From Ruminococcoides intestinihominis (lineage in GTDB: Bacteria > Bacillota > Clostridia > Oscillospirales > Acutalibacteraceae), in contig NZ_JBBMEY010000010.1 of assembly GCF_040096285.1 (NCBI RefSeq), positions 1 through 61,046 on the forward strand: a DNA stretch of 61,046 nucleotides, in the 5' to 3' direction. This document shows positions 16,570-25,704 of this stretch, one piece after another. The position numbers and the translations under genes are program-made. Positions within the stretch are counted from its first letter, which is position 1, and each line of letters starts with the position of its first letter. The notes under the pieces were generated by a model. The model did no database searches and had not been told where the DNA came from. It saw only the letters and a program-made list of their open reading frames with translations.

Positions 16570-17524
16570 AATAAATGCATTGCAGTTTTCTGTATTACTT
16601 TCTCTTTCACTTTTATGTGGCGTTTCACTTTTGCCAAATTCTTTTTCTTGCTTTTCTATGATAATTTCTGTTATTATATCATTCTTGTTGCAAATACCCT
16701 CATTAGTAGCCTTTAGAAACAGTGATTTACCTATCCCAACATTTTTCAAGGTTGTTACAGCAGTATTTTCAATTTTAATTTCAGTAAGACTGATAAATAC
16801 TTTTTCAGGCTTTTTTGTAACTTCAATCAATCCTACCCAATCAAGAATTTATATTTCAATTTTAATTACACTAGCATTAATTTATCCGGCACTAAAGGGA
16901 ATAGAGTCAATCTCAAGAGGTAGTATAATCGGTGGATTTTTCTCATTAATTTCACTGATTCTCATAATGTTTTGTGTGCCATATACCGATATGTCAACTT
17001 TTAGTGACAGAGAGTCAACTCTAAAAATTATTGATGGTTTAAATTTATTATTTGTATTTGCACCACTTGTAGTTTCTTTTACATTTAATAAAAATTATAA
17101 AGGTAAGAAACTTAGGGCAAATTTACTTCCTTTTGCAATAGTTTCTTTGGTGATAGCACTATTAATGTGTTTTGTAAAGCTACTTAATATTTCTGAATAT
17201 AGCTATCCTTTATATACTCTATCGAAAATTTCTTTCAAAATGATACCTATGGGGCTGTCGGGACTTTTCCTTGTATTATCCTTAACTTGTATTTTCTTTG
17301 GAATTCTGTATTTTAATTTAGCAGTTAAGAATATAATGGATAACCACAGTAAAGTAATGTCATTAATATTTATTTTTGCAGTAATGATAGTTTCGGTATT
17401 AACAATTGCTATGCCTAATGTGGGAAAAATAATTTTAAATAATTATTTTTTGCTTATTCTTTATCTAACTATTACTTTGCTAACACCGATTTTTGCAACA
17501 ATAAAGGGGAAGAAAAATGTATAA
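16553..17524 (+). CDS. Spore germinant receptor subunit B (GerB family)
   Basis: 323 residues from ATG 16553, with AGGAG (16542-16546) six bases upstream; upstream TTG/ATG codons are too close to the ribosome site. About ten membrane helices, APC-superfamily fold. It overlaps the A subunit by 17 bases and the C subunit by 8. At ~323 residues it is somewhat shorter than the usual ~360. It is the likely ligand-binding transporter-like subunit of the receptor. Confidence 0.85.
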   Translation: MSLKSKINALQFSVLLSLSLLCGVSLLPNSFSCFSMIISVIISFLLQIPSLVAFRNSDLPIPTFFKVVTAVFSILISVRLINTFSGFFVTSINPTQSRIYISILITLALIYPALKGIESISRGSIIGGFFSLISLILIMFCVPYTDMSTFSDRESTLKIIDGLNLLFVFAPLVVSFTFNKNYKGKKLRANLLPFAIVSLVIALLMCFVKLLNISEYSYPLYTLSKISFKMIPMGLSGLFLVLSLTCIFFGILYFNLAVKNIMDNHSKVMSLIFIFAVMIVSVLTIAMPNVGKIILNNYFLLILYLTITLLTPIFATIKGKKNV

Positions 17525-18056
17525 GAAATTATTGTCAATTGTATTTTTATTGGTTTTTCTATTTTCATTTACAGGGTGTGAAAGTAACGAAATTAATTTA
17601 AAGATTATTACAGATGGTATTGTAATCAAGGATGACAGTTTAATGCTAATAACCGATACCGGTAAAAAGCCCACAATATACAAAAGTCCGTATAGAAATT
17701 TTAACGGTGCAGTAAAAGAAATTAAGAAAAAATATGACTTAACACCATTTCTATCCCATTCAAAGGTAGTGGTAATATCAGCAGAAATCACAGTAAATGA
17801 ACTTGCTCATTATATTGAAGAACTGAAAAAGTATTATCAAGTGCCACCTGATATAAAGGTAGCTTTAGCTGAGAATGATACTATTGAAAAGATAGAACAG
17901 GGGAAACTGAGAATTAAAGAAGTGAATATTTATATAAAAAATTCATTTAAAGATGATAGCAGAATCTGCACCTATGAGAATAATCTATTAGGGCAAAAAT
18001 TTCCTTTACTATACGAAAGTGACGGTAATGTTAACATAAAAAGAATAACAATTTAG
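17517..18056 (+). CDS. Short germinant receptor subunit C (Ger(x)C, N-terminal domain only)
   Basis: 179 residues. Signal peptide with lipobox FTGC (Cys20), then the Ger(x)C N-terminal region: NEINLKIITDGIVIKDDSL, a FLSHSKVVVISAEI motif equivalent to the 'gHskvivig' segment, and YYQVPPDIKVALA. Normal GerC proteins have about 350-400 residues with two further domains; here the protein stops after the first. No continuation is visible in any frame of the 140-base spacer before hprK. It is either a functional short form or a truncated remnant. Confidence 0.72.
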   Translation: MYKKLLSIVFLLVFLFSFTGCESNEINLKIITDGIVIKDDSLMLITDTGKKPTIYKSPYRNFNGAVKEIKKKYDLTPFLSHSKVVVISAEITVNELAHYIEELKKYYQVPPDIKVALAENDTIEKIEQGKLRIKEVNIYIKNSFKDDSRICTYENNLLGQKFPLLYESDGNVNIKRITI

Positions 18057-18120
18057 TGAATATGCCCAAATTCTATTGATAAATTTTTAATACTAATGTG
18101 TTTATAATTCTTAATCAGCA

Positions 18121-18149
18121 TTTAAAAATGCCGAAACATATAGTATAAT
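18121..18149 (+). promoter_or_regulatory. Possible SigA promoter of hprK
   Basis: TTTAAA (18121-18126), 17 bases, TATAAT (18144-18149), 48 bases before the ATG. It overlaps a small palindrome (GCATTT / AAATGC, about 18118-18131). A second TATAAT lies 13 bases further on. Confidence 0.4.
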
Positions 18150-18197
18150 AATGATGTATAATTATAAGTATAGAATTTTATCGAAAGGATTTTTATT

Positions 18198-19169
18198 ATG
18201 GCAACTGAATATAAAGTTTCCCTTGATAAAGTTATCAAGGAACTATCACTAAAAACAGTTTATATGCCTGTTGATGCTAGTACAATCGACATTGTTTCTG
18301 CCGATATTGATCGTCCCGGACTAGAACTTACCGGCTACCTTGATTTCTTTGACTCAACAAGAATAATGATTTTAGGTTATACTGAATACAGTTACCTTAA
18401 CCGTTTTGGTGCAGAACAACAGCACCATGTACTTAATGCCATTTTTTCACTTGGTCCACCTGCAGTTATTATTACTCGTGATATGCGACCATCAAACCCA
18501 CTGCTGATTGCTGCCGAAGAATGTGGTGTGCCTATTTTGGTTACATCAGAAACAACAAGTGAACTTTCTGTAAACCTTATTTCATATCTTAACAATGTTC
18601 TTGCTCCAAGAATTACTCGCCATGGTGTTCTTGTGGAAGTATATGGTGAAGGTTGCTTAATTACCGGTGACAGTGGTGTTGGTAAAAGTGAAACTGCCAT
18701 TGAACTTATTAAGCGTGGTCACAGACTTGTTGCTGATGATGCAGTTGAAATTCGCCGTACCTCGAAGAATACTTTAGTTGGTACTTCCCCTGAGAACATT
18801 CGTCACTTTATTGAGCTTCGTGGTATCGGTATTATTAACGCAAGAAGAATCTTTGGTATGGGTGCTATCAAACAAAGTGAAAAGATTGATATGGTAATTA
18901 ATATGGAACTATGGGACCCTAACAGAGCTTATGACAGAATGGGTCTTGACAGTGAGTACACCGAAATTTTAGGTGTTGATGTTCCTGTAACTACAATTCC
19001 TGTTCGTCCCGGTAGAAACCTATCTATGATTATTGAAGTAGCTGCTATGAACAACAGACAGAAGAAGATGGGTTATAATGCTGCTATGGAACTACTGGAG
19101 AACCTTGGTATGAGTGTTGAGGAAGAGCATGTACAGAATATCAAGGTAGATGCAGGTTTGGGAGAATAA
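18198..19169 (+). CDS. hprK: HPr kinase/phosphorylase
   Basis: 323 residues. Walker A GDSGVGKS at 157-164, conserved RHGVLVEVYG before it, and the HprK signature EILGVDVPVTTIPVRPGRN near residue 260-280. It phosphorylates HPr on serine in response to glycolytic intermediates and drives carbon catabolite control. It leads the hprK-murB-rapZ-whiA group. ATG 18198 follows AAAGGAT. Confidence 0.96.
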   Translation: MATEYKVSLDKVIKELSLKTVYMPVDASTIDIVSADIDRPGLELTGYLDFFDSTRIMILGYTEYSYLNRFGAEQQHHVLNAIFSLGPPAVIITRDMRPSNPLLIAAEECGVPILVTSETTSELSVNLISYLNNVLAPRITRHGVLVEVYGEGCLITGDSGVGKSETAIELIKRGHRLVADDAVEIRRTSKNTLVGTSPENIRHFIELRGIGIINARRIFGMGAIKQSEKIDMVINMELWDPNRAYDRMGLDSEYTEILGVDVPVTTIPVRPGRNLSMIIEVAAMNNRQKKMGYNAAMELLENLGMSVEEEHVQNIKVDAGLGE

Positions 19170-19202
19170 ATAATTATTTTTATTTAACTTATGGAGATTT
19201 AT

Positions 19203-20096
19203 ATGGAGAACTTACTTTCTTTTCTAAAAGAAAAAAACATTGAATATATTTGTAATGAACCTATGAAAAATCACACTACCTTTAAAGTAGGTGGCAATGC
19301 TGAATTTTTCGTTAAAGTAAAAAGTGTTGATGAACTTTCTGCTTTAATTAAGTTTATTACCCAGAACAACATTCCCTATTTTATCCTTGGTAAAGGTAGC
19401 AACTTGCTTGTTTCTGATGAGGGTATTAAGGGTGTTGTAATTATCCTTGATGGTGACTTTGAAAAGGTTGAAGTAAATGATGAAACTATCACTGCCGGAG
19501 CAGGTGCTTCACTAACAAAAATGTGCAGAACTGCCCTAGATAATAGCCTTTCAGGACTTGAATTTGCCTATGGAATTCCCGGTTCAGTTGGTGGTGCAGT
19601 GTTTATGAATGCCGGTGCTTATGGTGGAGAAATGAAGGACTGTATTGTGTCAGTTGATTACATAACTCCTAAGGGTGAAATTGGCACATATAGCCTTGAT
19701 GACCTAAAGCTAGGTTATAGAACTTCAATCTTTAAATCTAACAAAAATATTGTGGTAGGTTGTACAGTTTCTCTTAATAAAGCCGATAAAGAAGAAATTA
19801 AAGAAAAAATGACTGACCTACTAGGCAGAAGAAAGTCAAAGCAACCTATTGAATATCCATCAGCAGGCAGTACATTTAAAAGACCTGTAGGTAACTTTGC
19901 CGGTACACTTATTGAGTCTTGTGGTCTAAAAGGCTATACAGTAGGTGGTGCTCAGGTTTCAGAGAAACATGCCGGTTTTGTAATCAATATTGGCAATGCT
20001 ACTTCTAAGGATATTAATACATTAATTGAAGATGTACAAAAAATAGTAAAAGAAAAAACCGGTTACTTCCTTGAAACAGAGGTGATCAGACTATAA
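19203..20096 (+). CDS. murB: UDP-N-acetylenolpyruvoylglucosamine reductase
   Basis: 297 residues from ATG 19203 with GGAGAT six bases upstream; the in-frame ATG at 19191 would include the ribosome site in the coding region. FAD-binding motifs GKGSNLLVSD and GIPGSVGGAVFMNAGAYGGE, the catalytic-serine motif SAGSTFKRP and the terminal glutamate in LETEVIRL mark a type II MurB. It reduces enolpyruvyl-UDP-GlcNAc to UDP-MurNAc for peptidoglycan. Stop and the rapZ start overlap (TAATG). Confidence 0.96.
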   Translation: MENLLSFLKEKNIEYICNEPMKNHTTFKVGGNAEFFVKVKSVDELSALIKFITQNNIPYFILGKGSNLLVSDEGIKGVVIILDGDFEKVEVNDETITAGAGASLTKMCRTALDNSLSGLEFAYGIPGSVGGAVFMNAGAYGGEMKDCIVSVDYITPKGEIGTYSLDDLKLGYRTSIFKSNKNIVVGCTVSLNKADKEEIKEKMTDLLGRRKSKQPIEYPSAGSTFKRPVGNFAGTLIESCGLKGYTVGGAQVSEKHAGFVINIGNATSKDINTLIEDVQKIVKEKTGYFLETEVIRL

Positions 20097-20962
20097 TGGA
20101 ACTTTTAATAATTTCAGGTATGTCAGGTGCAGGTAAATCAACTGCACTTAGAGCAGTTGAAGATATTGGATATTTCTGTGTAGATAATATGCCACCAATG
20201 TTACTTGGAACTTTCTATGATTTATGCGAACAGTCAACTGATGCCCGAATGAAGAAATGTGCAGTTGTTATTGATGTTCGTAGTGTATCAGCTATGACAA
20301 ATCTTTATGATGAAATTAAGGCTAACTCCCATCACGGCAGAAAGTTTAAGGTGCTTTTTCTTGATGCAAAGACAGAAACATTAATCACCAGATATAAAGA
20401 AACAAGAAGAAGTCACCCATTAGCTGACTTTGTTCCTGACCGTTCTGTTGAAAAGGCAGTTAAGAAAGAAAAGGAACTTATGGGTATCCTAAAGGCTCAT
20501 TCCGACTATGTTATTGACACAACATATATGTCACTAAAGCAACTTAGAGAGAGAGTAACAGGACTATTCTCAACAAGTATTACAGACTCAATGAAGGTTA
20601 CTGTAATGTCATTTGGCTTTAAGTACGGTATTCCTCTAGAGGCTGATATTGTGTTCGACGCAAGATGTCTTATCAACCCTTATTATGTACCTGAACTAAA
20701 GCAACTTACAGGTCTTGATAAGGAGGTTAGGGACTATGTAATGGCATCTGAGGATAGTGTAACCTTCCTTGAAAAGATACTTAATATGCTGGATTTTTCT
20801 TTGCCACTTTACAAAAAGGAAGGTAAAAGTGAACTTGTAATTGCAGTAGGTTGTACAGGAGGTAAGCACCGTTCTGTTACTTTAGCAAGAAAGATTCACC
20901 ACCACCTTCACGAAAAAGGCTATTCAGTAACAATAGCCCATAGAGATATTACTAAACAGTAA
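20096..20962 (+). CDS. rapZ: RNase adapter / nucleotide-binding protein RapZ
   Basis: 288 residues. Walker A GMSGAGKS at residues 8-15, DNMPP motif at ~31-35 and the C-terminal GCTGGKHRSV signature. Known as YvcJ in Bacillus and RapZ in Escherichia coli, where it binds GlcN6P and regulatory RNAs. Position between murB and whiA is conserved in Firmicutes. Confidence 0.93.
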   Translation: MELLIISGMSGAGKSTALRAVEDIGYFCVDNMPPMLLGTFYDLCEQSTDARMKKCAVVIDVRSVSAMTNLYDEIKANSHHGRKFKVLFLDAKTETLITRYKETRRSHPLADFVPDRSVEKAVKKEKELMGILKAHSDYVIDTTYMSLKQLRERVTGLFSTSITDSMKVTVMSFGFKYGIPLEADIVFDARCLINPYYVPELKQLTGLDKEVRDYVMASEDSVTFLEKILNMLDFSLPLYKKEGKSELVIAVGCTGGKHRSVTLARKIHHHLHEKGYSVTIAHRDITKQ

Positions 20963-20974
20963 GGATGATACAAA

Positions 20975-21895
20975 ATGTCATTTTCTTATGATACAAAAAA
21001 AGAATTGACTGAAATTGTACCGGAAATAAATAGTCTTTCTTTAGCACAATGCTACGGTATGTTGCTTTTTGCTAAGAGGTTTACCTACAATGAACTTGTG
21101 TTTACAACAGAAAATAAATATGTTTGTGACAATTTATCAAACCTATTGACTATCCTTTATACACCTATGATTGAAAAGACTTCAGGCCTTAGGGTTCGTA
21201 ATTCTAAGAATCCTTTAATTACAGTAAAGTTGCCTAATGAGGATGATTGTAATAGGATTTTTGAGAGCTTTGGTTATTCTAAAAAAGATGTTTCACTAAG
21301 ACTTAACAGAGCAAATATATCAGAAGAAGGACAGATTCCAGCATTTTTAAGAGGTGCATTTCTTTCTTGTGGTAGTGTAACAAACCCTGAAAAGGGTTAC
21401 CACCTAGAGTTTAAAGTACCTTTTAGAAATCTTGCAAATGATTTACTTACTTTGCTTTGTGAAATTGAGGAGTGCAACTTAACCCCAAAGTCTGTTACAA
21501 GGCAAGGTTACTTTATTGTGTATTTTAAGGACTCTGAGCAAATAGCAGATTTTCTTGCTTATATCGGAGCATATTCCAGCTCCATGAATATAATTAACAC
21601 AAAAATCACTAAGCAAGTGAAGAACAATGCAGTCCGAAAGGTAAATTCCGAAATACATAATATTAATAAAACAGCAGAGGCATCTGCTAAGCAGATTAAT
21701 GCAATTAAAAAGATAATGAAATGCGATAATATATATAATTCTCTTTCACCGGAATTAAAGGAAATTGCACAGTTAAGGCTTGATAATCCGGAACTTTCTT
21801 TACGAGCATTAGGAGAATTAACAAGTGACAAGGTTAGTCGTAGTGGTGTAAACCATAGATTAAAGAAACTTATGTCATATATAGATGAGGTATAG
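20975..21895 (+). CDS. whiA: DNA-binding protein WhiA
   Basis: 306 residues: LAGLIDADG-like N-terminal part with FLRGAFLSCGSVTNPEKGYHLEF and a C-terminal helix-turn-helix (LGELTSDKVSRSGVNHRLKKL). WhiA affects sporulation and cell division in actinobacteria and chromosome segregation in Bacillus. Starts 12 bases after rapZ with AAGGATG. The cofD-like gene yvcK that usually separates rapZ and whiA is absent. Confidence 0.95.
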   Translation: MSFSYDTKKELTEIVPEINSLSLAQCYGMLLFAKRFTYNELVFTTENKYVCDNLSNLLTILYTPMIEKTSGLRVRNSKNPLITVKLPNEDDCNRIFESFGYSKKDVSLRLNRANISEEGQIPAFLRGAFLSCGSVTNPEKGYHLEFKVPFRNLANDLLTLLCEIEECNLTPKSVTRQGYFIVYFKDSEQIADFLAYIGAYSSSMNIINTKITKQVKNNAVRKVNSEIHNINKTAEASAKQINAIKKIMKCDNIYNSLSPELKEIAQLRLDNPELSLRALGELTSDKVSRSGVNHRLKKLMSYIDEV

Positions 21896-21896
21896 T

Positions 21897-22118
21897 ATGA
21901 GTAGTGAACTAACAATAGAAGAATTAACTGCTAAATTAAAATCCCAACTTGCTAAACTGGAGGATAATTCTATTCCACTAAATGAAGCAATGGAAGTATA
22001 TAGAGAGGCAGCAATTACACTTGAACAGTGTTATGATTCTCTTGATAAAGCAAAAGGTCACCTTTCAGATATTAATGAAGAAATTGACAAATTGCGTATG
22101 AAACGAGATGAACTGTAA
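21897..22118 (+). CDS. xseB: Exodeoxyribonuclease VII small subunit
   Basis: 73 residues from ATG 21897, with GAGG six bases upstream inside the end of whiA; the ATG at 21885 lies before it. LTIEELTAKLKSQLAKLEDNSIPLNEAMEVYREA is the XseB helix-hairpin-helix pattern. XseB binds XseA to form the single-strand nuclease. No xseA is in the window. The stop overlaps the ispA start. Confidence 0.9.
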   Translation: MSSELTIEELTAKLKSQLAKLEDNSIPLNEAMEVYREAAITLEQCYDSLDKAKGHLSDINEEIDKLRMKRDEL

Positions 22119-22999
22119 TGAACTATTTAGAATTAATAGAAAATAAACTGAAAACATATTTTCCACAAGGTAAAGAAAAAGACTCTCTAATCGAAAAAGT
22201 CCTTATTGACTCAATGGAATATTCATTAGAAGCCGGTGGTAAGCGTATCAGACCAACATTAACTTTAATTTTTAGTGAAGTTTGTGGTGGTACTATAGAA
22301 CAGGCTTTGCCTTTTGCTTGTGGAATTGAAATGATACATACATATTCACTGATACATGATGATTTACCTTGTATGGATGATGATGATTTAAGAAGAGGAA
22401 AACCGTCAAATCATAAGGTTTATGGTGAAGATATAGCATTACTTGCAGGGGATGCATTACTTACAAATGCATTTGCAACTGTACTTTCAGAAGAGGCAGT
22501 TTCCCTGGTAGGTGGAGAAAAGGCAGCAAAGTGTGGTAGAATTTTAGCTATACTTTCAGGTATGACAGGTATGGTTGGTGGTCAAGTTATTGACCTACAG
22601 TCTGAGGGTAAGAAAGTACCTATTGATACTATCAGACAAATGCACCTAAAGAAAACTTCAGCACTGATTAAATGTGCTTGTATGATGGGTGCAGTAGTTG
22701 GCAGTAACAATGAAGAACATATCAAAATTGCCGAAACATATGGTGAGAACCTAGGCTTGGCTTTTCAGATTATGGATGATATTCTTGATGTCGTCAGTGA
22801 TGAAAAGTCCCTTGGTAAGCCAATCGGCAGTGATGCAGAAAATGAAAAATCAACTTTTGTAACACTTCTTGGACTTGATAAGTGTTATGAACTTGTAAAT
22901 GAATATACTGAAAAAGCCATCAAATCCCTTGATGGTATCAACGGAGATACCACTCAGTTAAAGGCTCTTGCAGTAAAAATGTCAGAAAGAAAGAACTAA
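22118..22999 (+). CDS. ispA: Polyprenyl (farnesyl/geranylgeranyl) diphosphate synthase
   Basis: 293 residues. First aspartate-rich motif DDLPCMDDDD at 81-90, GKRIRP at 41-46, second motif DDILD at about 222. The insertion in the first motif is typical of bacterial farnesyl diphosphate synthases. Makes C15/C20 prenyl diphosphates from IPP and DMAPP; dxs, the first MEP-pathway enzyme, follows and ispE is at 51.7 kb. Confidence 0.94.
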   Translation: MNYLELIENKLKTYFPQGKEKDSLIEKVLIDSMEYSLEAGGKRIRPTLTLIFSEVCGGTIEQALPFACGIEMIHTYSLIHDDLPCMDDDDLRRGKPSNHKVYGEDIALLAGDALLTNAFATVLSEEAVSLVGGEKAAKCGRILAILSGMTGMVGGQVIDLQSEGKKVPIDTIRQMHLKKTSALIKCACMMGAVVGSNNEEHIKIAETYGENLGLAFQIMDDILDVVSDEKSLGKPIGSDAENEKSTFVTLLGLDKCYELVNEYTEKAIKSLDGINGDTTQLKALAVKMSERKN

Positions 23000-23026
23000 T
23001 CATTAGACTTAGTTCAGAGTAAGGAA

Positions 23027-24886
23027 ATGTCAGATTTTAAGATTCTATCTCAACTTAATTCTCCGGAAGATTTACGGAAACTACCGGAAGAGGAGTTACC
23101 GGAACTTTGTAGTGAGATAAGAGAAAAGTTAATAGAAGTAGTGTCTGTAAATGGAGGTCACCTTGCCTCTAATTTAGGTGTAGTTGAGCTAACAGTAGCA
23201 TTGCACAAGACTTTCAAAACTCCACACGATAGCATAGTTTGGGATGTAGGTCATCAGTCCTATACCCACAAAATGCTAACCGGTAGATTTGACAAAATTG
23301 ACACAATACGCAAAAAGGGAGGACTTTCAGGTTTCCCTAAGCGTAGCGAAAGTAAATATGATGAATTTAATGCAGGTCACAGTAGCACCTCAATTTCTGC
23401 CGCTTTAGGTATAAGTGAGGCTAAGAAAATCAAAGGTGATAAGTCCTATACTGTTGCAGTAATAGGGGATGCTTCTTTTACAGGTGGTATGTCCCTTGAA
23501 GGCTTCAACAATGCCGGTAGATACGCAAAGAGATTTATTGTTGTGCTTAATGACAACAAAATGTCTATCAGTAAAAATGTAGGTGCTTTTGCAAAATATC
23601 TTACTAAAGTTAGGGTGAACCCTTGGTATCTTAGAGTGAAGAATAAACTTGAAAGAATTTTCCTAAAGATACCACTATTGGGCAGTTTAGCACTAAAGGT
23701 TATTCAAAGGTCAACGAGAAATGTTAAGCGTATGGCTTATAAGAATACTATGTTTGAGAACTTTGGTTTTACCTATTTTGGACCGATTGACGGTCACAAT
23801 ATTGAAGATATGTCAAATGCTTTTGAGGCAGCAAAAAAGGTAAATGGTCCTGTACTTGTTCATGTAGTAACTAAAAAGGGTAAAGGTTATGAATATGCCG
23901 AGAAAGACCCTAAGACTTTCCATGGTATCAATAAGTTTAATATTGAAACAGGTGAGTCACCACAAAGCAAAGAAAGTTTTTCTTCTGTATTTGGCGAGTA
24001 TATGTGTGATATTGCCCAAAATGATAGGAGAATTTGTGGCATTACAGCAGCAATGGGTCCCGGTGTTGGTTTAGATAAATTTGCAGAACTATATAAGGAA
24101 AGATTTTTTGATGTTGGTATTGCAGAGCAACACGCAGTAACCTTTGCCGGTGGACTTTCAGCAAAAGGTATGGTACCTGTTTTTGCAGTGTACAGTACAT
24201 TTTTGCAGAGAGCATATGACCAGCTACTTCACGATGTAGCAATGCAAAAACTTCATGTAGTTATCGGTATAGACAGAGCCGGTATTGTTGGTGATGATGG
24301 TGAAACTCACCAAGGTGTGTTTGATGTTTCAATGCTAAATTCATTTCCAAATACTACTATTTATTCACCTTGTTACTTTGAAGGACTGAAGAAAGCACTT
24401 AACCAAGCAGTTTATCACACAGATAGTTTGGTAGCAGTCAGATACCCTAGAGGTGGAGAACTTTATAGACCAAAGGATTACACAGAGGTTTCGGTTGACT
24501 TTGACTTTTACGGCGATTTATCAAGTGATACTTTAATTGTAACTTACGGTAGACTTTTCTCAAATTGTTGCAAAGCACTTGAAATCCTAAAAGAAAAGGG
24601 CAAGAAAATCTGTATCCTTAAACTTAACAGAATCAAACCTTTACCTCTTGATGCAGTAAAGGCATCAATGAAGTTTAAGAAAATATATTTTTATGAAGAA
24701 GGTATGTACAATGGCAGTATTGCCTGTAGCTTTAACTCGGAGCTTTCTGAACTTGACTACAAAGGTAACCTAAAGATTATAGCCATTGACGATAAATTTG
24801 TAACCCATCAAACAGTAAATGAAGCACTAAAGGAACTTCATTTTGACAGCGAAAGTATAGCAAAGGAAATATTAGAGGATAAATGA
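23027..24886 (+). CDS. dxs: 1-deoxy-D-xylulose-5-phosphate synthase
   Basis: 619 residues, full length. Thiamine diphosphate site GDASFTGG at 147-154 (GDAS where GDGA is common), DVGHQSYTHK at ~73-82 and the transketolase-type GIAEQHAV glutamate motif. Condenses pyruvate and glyceraldehyde 3-phosphate in the first step of the MEP isoprenoid pathway. Overlaps tlyA by four bases. Confidence 0.96.
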   Translation: MSDFKILSQLNSPEDLRKLPEEELPELCSEIREKLIEVVSVNGGHLASNLGVVELTVALHKTFKTPHDSIVWDVGHQSYTHKMLTGRFDKIDTIRKKGGLSGFPKRSESKYDEFNAGHSSTSISAALGISEAKKIKGDKSYTVAVIGDASFTGGMSLEGFNNAGRYAKRFIVVLNDNKMSISKNVGAFAKYLTKVRVNPWYLRVKNKLERIFLKIPLLGSLALKVIQRSTRNVKRMAYKNTMFENFGFTYFGPIDGHNIEDMSNAFEAAKKVNGPVLVHVVTKKGKGYEYAEKDPKTFHGINKFNIETGESPQSKESFSSVFGEYMCDIAQNDRRICGITAAMGPGVGLDKFAELYKERFFDVGIAEQHAVTFAGGLSAKGMVPVFAVYSTFLQRAYDQLLHDVAMQKLHVVIGIDRAGIVGDDGETHQGVFDVSMLNSFPNTTIYSPCYFEGLKKALNQAVYHTDSLVAVRYPRGGELYRPKDYTEVSVDFDFYGDLSSDTLIVTYGRLFSNCCKALEILKEKGKKICILKLNRIKPLPLDAVKASMKFKKIYFYEEGMYNGSIACSFNSELSELDYKGNLKIIAIDDKFVTHQTVNEALKELHFDSESIAKEILEDK

Positions 24887-25686
24887 AAAAGCGATTAGAT
24901 GTTTTAGTATATGAAAAAGGTTTTTGTGAGTCACGAGAAAAAGCAAAGGCAATTATAATGTCCGGCATTGTCTATGTGGATAATCAGAAAGCAGATAAAT
25001 GTGGCACACAGTATGATGAAAAATGTAATATTGAAGTTAGAGGAAACACTTTAAAGTATGTGTCAAGAGGTGGTCTAAAGCTAGAGAAAGCTATGGAAAA
25101 CTTCGACCTAACTTTAAAGGACAAAATCACTATGGATATTGGTGCATCAACAGGTGGATTTACTGATTGTATGCTACAGAATGGTGCAAAAAAGGTGTAT
25201 TCCATTGATGTCGGTTACGGTCAACTTGCATGGAAACTCCGTTCCGATGAACGAGTAGTAAACCTAGAGAGAACTAACTTTAGAAATGTTACCCATGAAC
25301 AAGTACCGGATGACATTGACTTTTTCTCGATAGATGTTTCATTTATTTCACTAAAACTACTTTTACCTGTAGCAAGAAACTTGCTAACAGATAACGGTGA
25401 AGCAGTATGCTTAATCAAACCACAGTTTGAAGCAGGTAGAGAAAATGTAGGCAAGAAAGGTGTTGTTCGTGACCCAAAGGTTCACGAAAATGTTGTAACG
25501 GATATTATGGATTTTTGCCTTAATAACGGTTACTCAGTACTTAACCTGGATTTTTCACCGGTAAAAGGACCTGAGGGAAATATTGAATATCTGATACACC
25601 TAAGAAAATCCGATAAACCGGAACTTTTAACTGATGTAAATCCAAAAGAATTAGTAGAAAAATCACACTCTATACTTTCCAAGTAA
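24883..25686 (+). CDS. TlyA-family rRNA 2'-O-methyltransferase
   Basis: 267 residues: N-terminal S4 RNA-binding domain (RLDVLVYEKGFCESREKAK...) and an FtsJ-like methyltransferase with SAM motif DIGASTGGFTDCML at about 84-97. Members methylate 16S/23S rRNA ribose and are sometimes mislabelled hemolysin A. Located in the dxs-tlyA-nadK-argR-recN series common in Firmicutes. Confidence 0.93.
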   Translation: MKKRLDVLVYEKGFCESREKAKAIIMSGIVYVDNQKADKCGTQYDEKCNIEVRGNTLKYVSRGGLKLEKAMENFDLTLKDKITMDIGASTGGFTDCMLQNGAKKVYSIDVGYGQLAWKLRSDERVVNLERTNFRNVTHEQVPDDIDFFSIDVSFISLKLLLPVARNLLTDNGEAVCLIKPQFEAGRENVGKKGVVRDPKVHENVVTDIMDFCLNNGYSVLNLDFSPVKGPEGNIEYLIHLRKSDKPELLTDVNPKELVEKSHSILSK

Positions 25687-25704
25687 AAGAAAATAGGTGG
25701 TAAT

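Noticed and set aside
17517..18197. Frameshift as the cause of the short GerC
   Set aside because: No continuation of GerC domains in other frames before hprK; the 140-base spacer is too short.
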